Source of the DNA: Anaeromyces robustus
Lineage: Eukaryota > Neocallimastigomycota > Neocallimastigomycetes > Neocallimastigales > Neocallimastigaceae
NCBI GenBank assembly: GCA_002104895.1
Contig: MCFG01000169.1
Location: 90,001 to 137,737, forward strand
DNA length: 47,737 nt
Direction: 5' to 3'
Shown here: positions 38,592 through 47,737 of the stretch, piece by piece
Position numbering within the stretch: the first letter of the stretch is position 1
Layout of the letters: each line of letters starts with the position of its first letter
Notes under the pieces: generated by a model
Told to the model about the DNA's origin: nothing
The model's database searches: none
The model's input: only the letters and a program-made list of their open reading frames with translations
Translations under genes and position numbers: made by a program

Positions 38592-38744
38592 ATGAATATT
38601 TTATATATGTCTTTAATTACAAAGTCTACTACTCAAATAACCCGTCTTTCATTTGTTGGTCGTCGTTCGATTTCTGGTATTCTTATTATTCTCATTATTA
38701 TTCGAAAGCTTCAATCACTTCAAATTTCTATGCAAAAACTGTAA
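38592..38744 (+). CDS. Possible small membrane or organelle-targeted protein
   Basis: A 50-residue ORF stands out because its codons are less A/T-biased than the surroundings (CCC, CGT, TCG). It has ATGs at 38592 and 38607. The N-terminus is basic and hydroxylated with no acidic residue (SLITKSTTQITRLSFVGRRS), followed by a hydrophobic stretch (ILIILIII), which would suit import into a hydrogenosome or mitochondrion. The end could also be a splice donor (CT then GTAAGA at 38741). An acceptor at 38960 would then join it in phase to the F-box exon through a Lys-rich linker. I cannot decide between a small gene, a first exon and chance. Confidence 0.3.
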   Translation: MNILYMSLITKSTTQITRLSFVGRRSISGILIILIIIRKLQSLQISMQKL

Positions 38745-38997
38745 GAAAATTATATTATAACTCATATTAAAAATTATAACTCTATAAATAACTCATTAAG
38801 GAATTAAATTAAAGTAATATAAAGTAAGGAAGAGAAAAAAAATTGTTGATACAAAAAACAGAATTAAAAATATAAGACAAAGCATAATAACATAAAGCAT
38901 AACAGATAAAGTAAGGAAAGAAAAAAAAAAAGAAAAAAAAAGGGACTAAAGTTATAATAGTAAAAAAGCAAAAAAAAAAAAAAAAACTACCGTGGTC

Positions 38998-39493
38998 ATG
39001 GATATTATTCTAAAGTCAGGTTCTTTAACTTCTCTATCTTCTGATATTTTACTTCATTTATTAAACTTTTTATCCCCAACAAGTCTTGTTACTCTAGGTA
39101 TGACTTGTAAAAAATTATACCAACTATCTGATGATGAAGTTTATTGGAAACAACAAATACAACAAATGAAGGACGGGCTAATATACCAAATAATATTAAA
39201 ACATGGCCTAAATAAACATAATAGTTGGAGGTAATGAAAAAAATAAAAAATAAAATAAAAAAAAAAAAGAAAAAAGAAAAGAAAAAAAAAATAAAAAAAT
39301 AAAATAGAATAAAATAATAAAAAAATTTCATTTAATATGATATTTTTATATGATTTATTATAATTAAATTCAATATATTTATATATATATAATTATAAAA
39401 AAAATGTTTTTTTATTTATATTATTATTAAATATATATTTAATTTTTTTTTATTATTATTATTAAATACTAATATATATTAAATTATTTTTTC

Positions 39494-39524
<31 letters not shown>

Positions 39525-40993
39525 TTATTATTATACTTTTTTTTCTATAAAAATAATAATAATAATAAAAAAAATAATAACAAAAATAAATTAATGAATG
39601 AAATATTTGCATATTTAAAAAAAAAAAAAAAAGGCGACTGTATTCTAGTTTAGTAACGTGGCATTGTAAAAATTGTGGCTGCTTTACACCTTATCTTTTT
39701 CTATTAACAAATACAAAAGTTTGTAGAAATTGTTTAGAAACTTGTGATGAATATAGAATTATTACTAAATCTATGGCTATTTCACAATTCCTTTTAAATG
39801 AAAAAGATTTAATTTCTATACCAAAAGGAATTATAGGTCAAAAAGGGGACAAAAGTTTTATGGGATACATACAAGTATATGCTGAAAAAACGGTTGATCA
39901 AATGTAAGCAAAAAAAAAAAAAAAAATTACTCATTTCTTCATTTATTATTAATAAACCATTTAAATTTCATTTTTTTTTATTTTTTTAATTAATTATTAT
40001 AATTATTATAATTATTATAATTATTATAATTATTATAATTATTATTGTTCTAATTAAATATTAAATATTAATAATTAATAATAAAAAAAAATTTTTTTTT
40101 TTATTTTCAATATATATTAATATTAATATTAATATTAATATTTAATATTAACATAAAAACAAAAACAAAATTTAAATTATTATAATATTTATATTAATAA
40201 TATTTATAATTATTTATTTATAATTATTTATTAATTATTAATTATTATTTTATTTATTATATTTTATGTATTATAAATTAACTACTATGCTAAAATTTAT
40301 TATTTATAATTTAATTATAATTATTAAAAAAAAAAAATTAATATATTTTATTTTATTTTATTAAATAATAATTATAAACATTAAAAAAAAAAAAAAACAA
40401 AAACAAAAACAAAAAGTTCAATTAAAAAATGGGGCGGAAAGGAAAAAAGAGATAAAGAATTAGATAAACGAAAGAGAAAATCCTTATTACATTGGAAACA
40501 AAGAATGGATTTATATACTTCTTTTAATAAAGTTTACAGAAATAATAAACATTTTATAGAAACTACAGGATCACCAATTTTAAAAATGAAAAATATGAAA
40601 ATTATTAAACGATCTTCTTCTAAAAAGAAAATGTTAATCACTCCATCTAAAACTATTAAAGTTCCAAAACGTCCTCCAGCTATGCCACTTATTCTTAAAG
40701 ATGTAAAAGATTCAGTAGTTGATAATTATGATCGATTTTCCATGGTAGTTAATTTAGGTTTTGTTGAAAAGGATACTGGTCGTTTCTATGAACCTATTCA
40801 ATGTGGTTTTTGTGAAGAAACTAAAAAAATGGTTTCAATGACGGATGAAGAGAATATGATGGAAAAACCTTGTAATATAAAATACCCTTCTATTTTTACA
40901 TTAAATACTTTAAAAGAACATATTAGTAAATGCCATATGGATTTTTATGAAAAAATAACTAATGTTCGAATTAATATTATTCAAAATTGTTAA
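38998..40993 (+). CDS. F-box protein with XPA-like zinc finger and DNA-binding-like region
   Basis: Exons 38998-39230, 39634-39903 and 40417-40993 join in frame to 359 residues (donors GTAATG and GTAAGC). Residues 9-55 form an F-box (LSSDILLHLLNFLSPTSLVT then LGMTCKKLYQLS), which would dock on Skp1 in an SCF ubiquitin ligase. From residue 88 a C-x2-C-x15-C-x2-C finger is followed by EYRIITKSMAISQFLLNEKD and, in exon 3, WGGKEKRDKELDKRKRK. This order copies the repair factor XPA: C4 finger, ITKTEAK-like, YLLKDxDL-like, then a Trp-Gly helix rich in Lys/Glu. F-box plus XPA-like fold occurs in fungal F-box proteins. The C-terminus has a third possible metal site (CGFC, then LKEHISKCH). Likely a substrate receptor; the target is unknown. 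An upstream GTG at 38992 is not a likely start. Confidence 0.82.
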
Positions 40994-41655
40994 AAAATTT
41001 GTTAAAAAAAAATTGTTAAAATTTTAAACAATAAAAAAAAAAAAAACAAATATTAATAATGAATAATGAATGATCATATAATTAAACAACCAACAATAAT
41101 ATATTAACAAAATTATTATAATAAAAAAAAATTGAGTTTTTTCTTTTTTTTTTTTATTTATTCATTTATTTTATTATTTAAAAAAAATTAGTATTTTAAA
41201 TATATTTTTTTTACTTTTTTTTATTAATAATGATAATATTAAATAATAATAATGTTATTATTATTAATAATATTAATATAAATATTTTTAAATTCGATTT
41301 AATTTTGATGTAATGAAACTCATTATTTTTTTTTAATTTTTCGTCATTCACATTATTATATTCATTAATAAAAAGATATTTAAACAAATAATAATAATAA
41401 TAATTCAATATACTATATTAATGATAATGTAGTTAATATAATATATACATATAAAGGATTAAATTTTTAGTTATAGAATAGTTGTAATTTTTTTTTTTAT
41501 ATTTGTAATGTGAAATACATCATTATATTATGTTATAATTTTTGAATCTTTTATTAAGTTATCTAATTGATCATTATTATTAATTATTAATTATTATTAT
41601 TAATTATTAATTATTATTATTAATTATTATTATTAATTATTAATTATTATTATTA

Positions 41656-41687
<32 letters not shown>

Positions 41688-43389
41688 AATTTTGAATTTT
41701 CAAATTACTTAGGAAAATATTTCTTGTTTTTCAAAAATATCTTACAAACAGTCAACATTTCATTTTATTATATAATCATTCTATATCATCATAAATAATT
41801 CATATATTATTAATATATTATTAAAATAAAAAAGTAAATGGATTATTTTACTTTTAATTATATTAATTTATTTATTTATTAATTATCTGTTTATTTATTT
41901 ATTTATATTTACTTATTAAATATTATAAAATTCAATATTAATATATTATACAAGAAAATGTCCATTAATAATAATAATAAAAAGAAAAAAAAAAAAAAAA
42001 GAAATTATGTAAATTAACCAATAATTCTATTCTTATAATTGGTTAAATTAAACAATATATTTATTTCAGTTTTTATTTTATTATTATATTATATTTTAAT
42101 ATATTTTCTTATTCTTTTTTTTTTACTTTTTTCTTTTTTCGATTATTGATTTTCAAATAAAAATAATAGAATAAATTATTTAATTAATTAATATATTATT
42201 ATTTTTATTATTATTTATTATTTTTATTATTTATTATTTATTATTATTATTATTATTTATTATTTTATCAATTTAAATTAAAACTAATGAAAATCAATTT
42301 TATTATAAAAATTATATTAATATATTAATTTAAAAAGAAAATCAATTTTTTATTATTAAAGAACATAATAATTTAATTTGTATATCGATTACCATTCAAA
42401 TAAATGAAAATAAGTAAAATAATAAAAATAATATATATGAATATTATATATTAAAATATTAATATATATAAAAATATTTATATATATTATATTAAAATAT
42501 TGGTTCTTTTAAGGGGATGAAAGATACAAATTTTAATATATATTTGTATATATTTTTTAATTTTTATAACTATTAATTATATTGTTAATATATAAAAAAA
42601 AATATCGAATTTCCATTTATGTTAATTCTATATGAATATATTAATATATTTATATAAATATTAATATATAATAATTAATAATTAATAAATATTAGAAATT
42701 TTAAATGATAATAAAATTATTCTTTTTATATTTATTAAAATTCTTCATATATATAAAAATTTTAATATTAATTTTTTTTATTATTAATTTAACATAAAAA
42801 AAATTATTAAGCTAAACCAAATCAATAAATAGGCTTTTCTGTATACCGTAAATATTATCAATATCTACTTATATACCTACACAATATATTATCTTTAATA
42901 TTTATAATAATTAATATAAAAGTAATTTAAATTAAAACTTTAATAATTAATAAAAAGTAAAGAATATTAAAAAATATAAATATTAATTATTATGGAATGT
43001 GATTTTTAATATTTTAAATTTTTTTTATTAGTTTTTTAATTAAAAATTATATTAATTGTGTAACAACGTTTTTATCTTTCCTATTTAATTTTTTTTTTAA
43101 TACAAAAAAGGGCATTATTGAACATAAAATTTAATTTAATTAATAAAAATTTTTTATATGATAAATGATATTTTTTATTAAATAAACAAATTCTTTTTTT
43201 TTTTTTTTTAGTAATACAGAACATTACTTTTCTATAATAGGAAATGTTTATAATAGAAAATGTATATTTTTTTCTTTCATTGCTTTTTTTTTTTATTTGA
43301 TATAGTTTGTATTGTATTCTTTTTTCCTATATTAATATCGTTTTTTTTTTGATTTTGTATTCTAGAATATAATAATATAATAATATAAC

Positions 43390-43424
43390 CTTATGCTTTA
43401 ATATTATTATTATTAAAGCATAAG
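43390..43424. repeat. Perfect inverted repeat, 14-bp arms, 7-nt loop
   Basis: CTTATGCTTTAATA at 43390-43403 is matched by its exact reverse complement at 43411-43424. The arms include GC positions. It would form a clean hairpin in DNA or RNA. No neighbouring gene explains it. Confidence 0.8.
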
Positions 43425-43843
43425 ATTATTGTTTATTATAAAATAGTAATAAAATTATTATTATTCTATAAAATTATTAATGACAATGTATCTTTTTAAA
43501 ACCAAAAAGAGAAAAATATGAATAGTAATAAAGACTATGGTTTAATTTTTTAATTATACTGTTAATAAGTAGTCATTAATTCTTATTTAAATAATAAAAT
43601 AATAAATAAATAATAAAATAAATAAATAAATAATTATATAAAATATAAATTAATAAATAAATAAATAAATAAATAATTTTTAATATTATTTATTAAAAAT
43701 AATTAAAAAAAAAAGTATGAATTATACTTTTTTGATAACGTAATAATAATAAAATTAAAAATAATAAATTAATTTTTTTATTTGATTTTTATTTGATTTT
43801 TATTTGATGTTTAGTTGATTTTTATTTGATTTCTATATTAATA

Positions 43844-43981
43844 ATGTTTAATAAAAAATTAGGATATTATTACTTAAAACATTTTTTATTATTAATTATA
43901 TTTTCAATAATTTTTTAATGTAAATCATTGGATTTACCTAATAAAAATATTAATGAATATGTATTAGAAATTATGAAGTAA
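43844..43981 (+). pseudogene. Broken signal-peptide-like ORF
   Basis: The ATG at 43844 starts MFNKKLGYYYLKHFLLLIIF, then a TAA at 43916 interrupts, and the same frame continues CKSLDLPNKNINEYVLEIMK to a stop at 43981. Basic start, hydrophobic core and a following polar region look like the beginning of a secreted or membrane protein disabled by one stop. It is short and A/T-rich enough to be chance. Confidence 0.25.
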
Positions 43982-45602
43982 TAATTATTTAATAATAAAA
44001 TACTAATCGTTAATGAAAAGAATAAAGATCATTTTATTATTAATAATAATATTTTTTACGAATTATTACACTAATAATAATTTATTATAATATTACGTTA
44101 TGTATTATTGTAATTTTTTTGATTTTTGATACTCTAATATATTTATTATTTTTTTTTATCATGAATTTTCTGTTATAAGATTTTTTGTTATAATTTTTTA
44201 CATTTAACCATTAGAGTTTTAATGATTATTGTTAACTAAAAATTCAAGGCTAATTATAATTATAATTATATTATGTATTATATTATCCATATAATTTTTT
44301 GCGTTCATTGTGACACTAGGCTTGGTATGATAAACACACGAGTTTTTTTTTTTTTGTTCTTTTTTTTTTTTTTATACAAAATAATATATAATTATATAAT
44401 ATATTATTATATATTATATATAAATTATATATAATTTTTTATATATTAATATTTAATATTAATAATTATAATTATAATTAATTATTAAAATATTTAATAA
44501 TTATAAATATATTATAAATGTTTCCCAATAAATAAACATAAATCTAGAGTGTACTGTTTATAAATTAATTAAATAGATAATATAGTTTATAATATATATT
44601 ATTATTAAATTTAATATAATAATAATATATTATAAATCAATTCGTTTTATTAAAATAATAAAGAAATATATATTAAAATATATTGAAATATATTTTAAAT
44701 AATATATAATTTAAAATTACATGTAACGTTAAAAAAAAATTCTTTAGTATATATTAAATTATTAAGAAAAAAAAATTTTTAATATTATTTAGATTAATTA
44801 ATAAACATTTTTTTATCTTTTTTTTTCTCTTTTCTCATTTTTTTATTCCTTTTTTTTTTTTTTTTTTTTTTTCATATTTTTTTTTTTATTTTTATATAAT
44901 AATATAATTGTTAATATAATACTATATTATAATATATATAATATAATATAATATAATATAATAAGATATAATATAATTTAATATAATATAATAATATAAT
45001 ATTTTATATTATTATATTTTTTTAATGTAAAAATATAAATGATATAAATACTTTTAAAAAGTAGATAATTTAAAGTTAATAAGTTTCTAAAAAAAAAAAA
45101 AAAAAAAAAATAAGAAATTTGAATTAAAATTGGAAGAACAATTAAAAAAGTTCTATAGTATATTTCATACATAGAATATATACATTCCAAATTCAATAAG
45201 CAATTCGATTTCTTTAAAAAAAAAAAAAAATAAAAAGTAAAAATAAATATATTTATCAATATATTATTAAGTTAATGTTTTAAATTTAAACAATAACATA
45301 ATATAATTTTAATGAATATAAACATATAATATAATATAATAAAATATAAAAAAAAAAAACAAATAAATTTAAAAGAACTAAAAATAAATTATTAAAAATC
45401 AATAAAATAAAATAGAATAGAATAAAATAAAATTGGGAAATAATAATTTAAATTAAATAAATTAAATTATTAAATAATAAAAAACTTTAAATAGTATTAT
45501 AAAATATATTTATAAAAAATAAAAAGAAAAAGGTATTTTATAATACTATCAATTAAAGTATAATAAAACAATATATTATTTTTACTATCAATATAAATAA
45601 AA

Positions 45603-47737
45603 ATGAGCAAAAAATTTTTATCAATTTTATTATTTATTATTTTAATTATAAATGCTGTTTCAAGTAAAGTAATAGTAGAAGAAGTTGAAAAAAATAAGGT
45701 AATTTTTTAATATATATTATTTTTTTTTAAATTGTATATTATTTATAGGTATAACATATAAGAAGTAAAAAAATATAAAATTTTGTAATATTAATATTAT
45801 TAACATTATATAAATTTTTAACAAATAATTAATATATGATATTTTTAAAAAAAAATAAATAAATAAAATAAAAAAAAAAACATCAAAAAACAAAATTCAA
45901 ATAAAATAAAATAAAATAAAATAAAATAAAATAAAATAAAATAAAATAAAATAAAATAAAATAAAATAAAATAAAATAAAATAAAACAAAAAACAAAAAA
46001 AATAAAATTCAAAAAAATAAAATAAAATAAAATAAATAAAACAAAATAAAATAACAAAATAAAACAAAAAAAAATATTTAATGATATAAATAAATTATAA
46101 AACATTATATAAGACTTCATCAAAATTACCAGAAAGTACAGCTAAAGCACCAAAAACACCACCAGCTCCAAAAACTCCAGAAGCTCCAAAAACTCCAAAA
46201 GCTCCAGAAGCTCCAAAAGCTCCAAAAGCTCCAAAAGCTCCAAAAGCTCCAGAAAATCCAAAAGAAAAAAAAAGTACTATTACAACAACTACTACTACAA
46301 AAAGCACTAAAGCTCCACCAAAGACTACATCTAAGAGACCACCAACTCCAGGAGAAACTATTACAGTTTTAGATGATAAACCAACTTCAGTAGCTACAAC
46401 TACTACTACAAAGAGTAGTAAAGCTCCACCAAAGACTACATCTAAAAGACCACCAACTCCAGGAGAAACTATTACTGTATTAGGTGATGATGAACCAACT
46501 TCAGTAGCTTCTACTACTACTACTACAAAGAGTAGTAAAGCTCCACCAAAGACTACTTCTAAAAGACCACCAACTCCAGGAGAAACTATTACAGTATTAG
46601 GTGATGATGAACCAACTTCAGTAGTTACTACTACTACTACTACAAAGAGTAGTAAAGCTCCACCAAAGACTACCTCTAAGAGACCACCAGTTCCAGGAGA
46701 AACTATTACTGTATTAGGTGATGATGAACCAACTTCAGTAGTTACTACTTCAACTACAAAAAGTACTAAGGCTCCACCAAAGACTACTTCTAAGAGACCA
46801 CCAATTCCAGGAGAAACTATAACTGTATTAGGTGATGATGAACCAACTGCTACAGAATTAGATGATGAACCAACTGCTACAGAATTAAATGATGAACCAA
46901 CTGCTACAAAATTAGAAGATGAACCATCTTCAACTGTTATCGATCGTGAAGATGAACCAACTTTAGTTGATGCCGATCCAGATGATGGCATTACAACTAT
47001 TGCAGAAGGTGAAGATGAACCAACTTTAGCTGCTGAAATAGATTCAGATGATGACGATACAACTATTATAGAGTGTGAAGATGAACCAACTTCAGTAGCT
47101 TCTTCTTCTTCTTCTACTACTACTACTACTACAAAGAGTACTAAGGCTCCACCAAAGACTACCTCTAAGAGACCACCAACTCCAGGAGAAACTATTACAG
47201 TTATAGATGATGAACCAACTTCAAGATCTATTTCTAAATCTACTAAAACAACTACAACTATTACTTCTGTCTACACTAAACCAAAGACAACCACTACTAC
47301 TACCAAGAGTACTAAGGCTCCACCAAAGACTACCTCTAAGAGACCACCAACTCCAGGAGAAACTATTACTGTATTAGATGATGAACCAACTTCAGTAGCT
47401 TCTACTACTACTACTACTACAAAGAGTAGTAAAGCTCCACCAAAGACTACTTCTAAGAGACCACCAACTCCAGGAGAAACTATTACTGTATTAGGTGATG
47501 ATGAACCAACTACCGTAGAATTAGGTGATGAACCAACTACTACAGAATTAGATGATGAACCAACTTCAACTGAAGCTAAAACTTCACCATCTACCACAAC
47601 TACAAAGAGTACTAAGGCTCCACCAAAGACTACTTCTAAGAGACCACCAACTCCAGGAGAAACTATTACTGTATTAGATGATGAACCAACTTCAGTAGCT
47701 TCTACTACTACTACAAAGAGTACTAAGGCTCCACCAA
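45603..47737 (+). CDS. Secreted Thr/Pro-rich repeat protein, two exons seen, 3' end outside window
   Basis: Exon 1 (45603-45698) encodes a signal peptide (MSKKFLSILLFIILIINAVS) and a short acidic stretch. After a 415-bp intron, exon 2 (46114 onward) continues in phase and is open to the right edge. Exon 2 begins with an Ala-Pro-Lys array (APKAPKAPKAPEAP), then a repeat of about 37-39 residues: TTKSTKAPPKTTSKRPPTPG, ETITVLGDDEPTSVA. The KAPPKTT motif starts at 46309, 46420, 46537, 46654, 46768, 47143, 47314, 47431, 47614 and 47725, always a multiple of three apart. Acidic DDEPTATEL-type segments interrupt. There is no catalytic domain in view. Thr/Ser/Pro density suggests a heavily O-glycosylated wall or extracellular protein; a domain or anchor may lie beyond the edge. 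Exon 2 has no ATG, so start-codon-based ORF calling misses it. Confidence 0.85.
45898..46070. repeat. (AAAAT)n array in the intron of the Thr/Pro-rich gene
   Basis: About 17 uninterrupted AAAAT units followed by variant AAAAC/AAAAT units, wholly inside the intron 45699-46113. The minus-strand Phe/Tyr/Leu frame across it is an artefact. Confidence 0.92.

Larger units (their letters stand above)
40994..45602. other. Gene-poor AT-rich region
   Basis: No convincing gene. It contains TTAATTATTA repeats at 41570-41690, a hairpin at 43390-43424, an 11-bp TTGATTTTTAT repeat at 43781-43832 directly before a broken signal-peptide-like ORF (43844-43981), and poly-T runs. The interval 41400-44800 has fewer homopolymers than most intergenic parts of the window. 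Confidence 0.55.

Noticed and set aside
46095-47597. Minus-strand Val/Ser/Gly-rich frames of 298 and 108 residues
   Set aside because: They are shadows of the plus-strand Thr/Pro repeat: no signal peptide, no splice support, and composition explained by the reverse complement of the repeat.

Overview
The window is an extremely AT-rich eukaryotic segment. The sparse genes have short introns with GT-AG ends (several GTAAGT donors). The intergenic DNA is almost pure A/T, full of homopolymers, (ATT)n, (TTTA)n and (AAAAT)n tracts, and the proteins carry Asn, Gln-Asn and Glu-Asn runs. Together with a secreted choloylglycine-hydrolase-type enzyme of bacterial character, ankyrin arrays and a Mutator-like element remnant, this best fits an anaerobic gut fungus (Neocallimastigomycota). 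That assignment is inference; a Dictyostelium-like genome would share the base composition and Asn runs but is normally much more gene-dense.

Layout. 2-1639 (+): 3' part of a receptor-like membrane protein with a C-terminal RGS domain, running off the left edge. 1640-8386: gene-poor. 8387-11500 (+): full-length four-exon paralogue, giving a tandem pair. 11501-16063: gene-poor. 16064-16894 (+): ankyrin-repeat gene, followed at 17248-18129 by a frame-broken ankyrin array. 18436-19683 (-): secreted linear-amide C-N hydrolase gene broken twice at A-runs; a copy of only its 5' end lies at 22261-22406. Between the two is a Mutator-like element (19956-21518) with terminal inverted repeats, a 9-bp target duplication and a transposase remnant. 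22933-26223 (-): five-exon protein disulfide isomerase-like gene with a CPYS active site and an apparent one-base insertion in exon 2. 26224-31518: gene-poor. 31732-33251 (+): three-exon flavin-reductase-like (FMN-binding split barrel) gene. 34961-36353: decayed minus-strand coding remnants between two imperfect direct repeats. 38592-38744 (+): possible small ORF. 38998-40993 (+): three-exon F-box protein with an XPA-like zinc finger and DNA-binding-like region. 40994-45602: gene-poor. 45603 to the right edge (+): two-exon secreted Thr/Pro-rich repeat protein, still open at the end of the window.

The genes do not form an obvious pathway. Shared themes are G-protein signalling (tandem RGS receptors), the secretory route (signal peptides on the hydrolase, the PDI-like protein and the Thr/Pro-rich protein) and genome flux (tandem duplication, transposon insertion, pseudogenes). 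The frame breaks in the hydrolase and PDI-like genes all fall in A/T homopolymers, so residual sequencing indels are a serious alternative to true gene decay.
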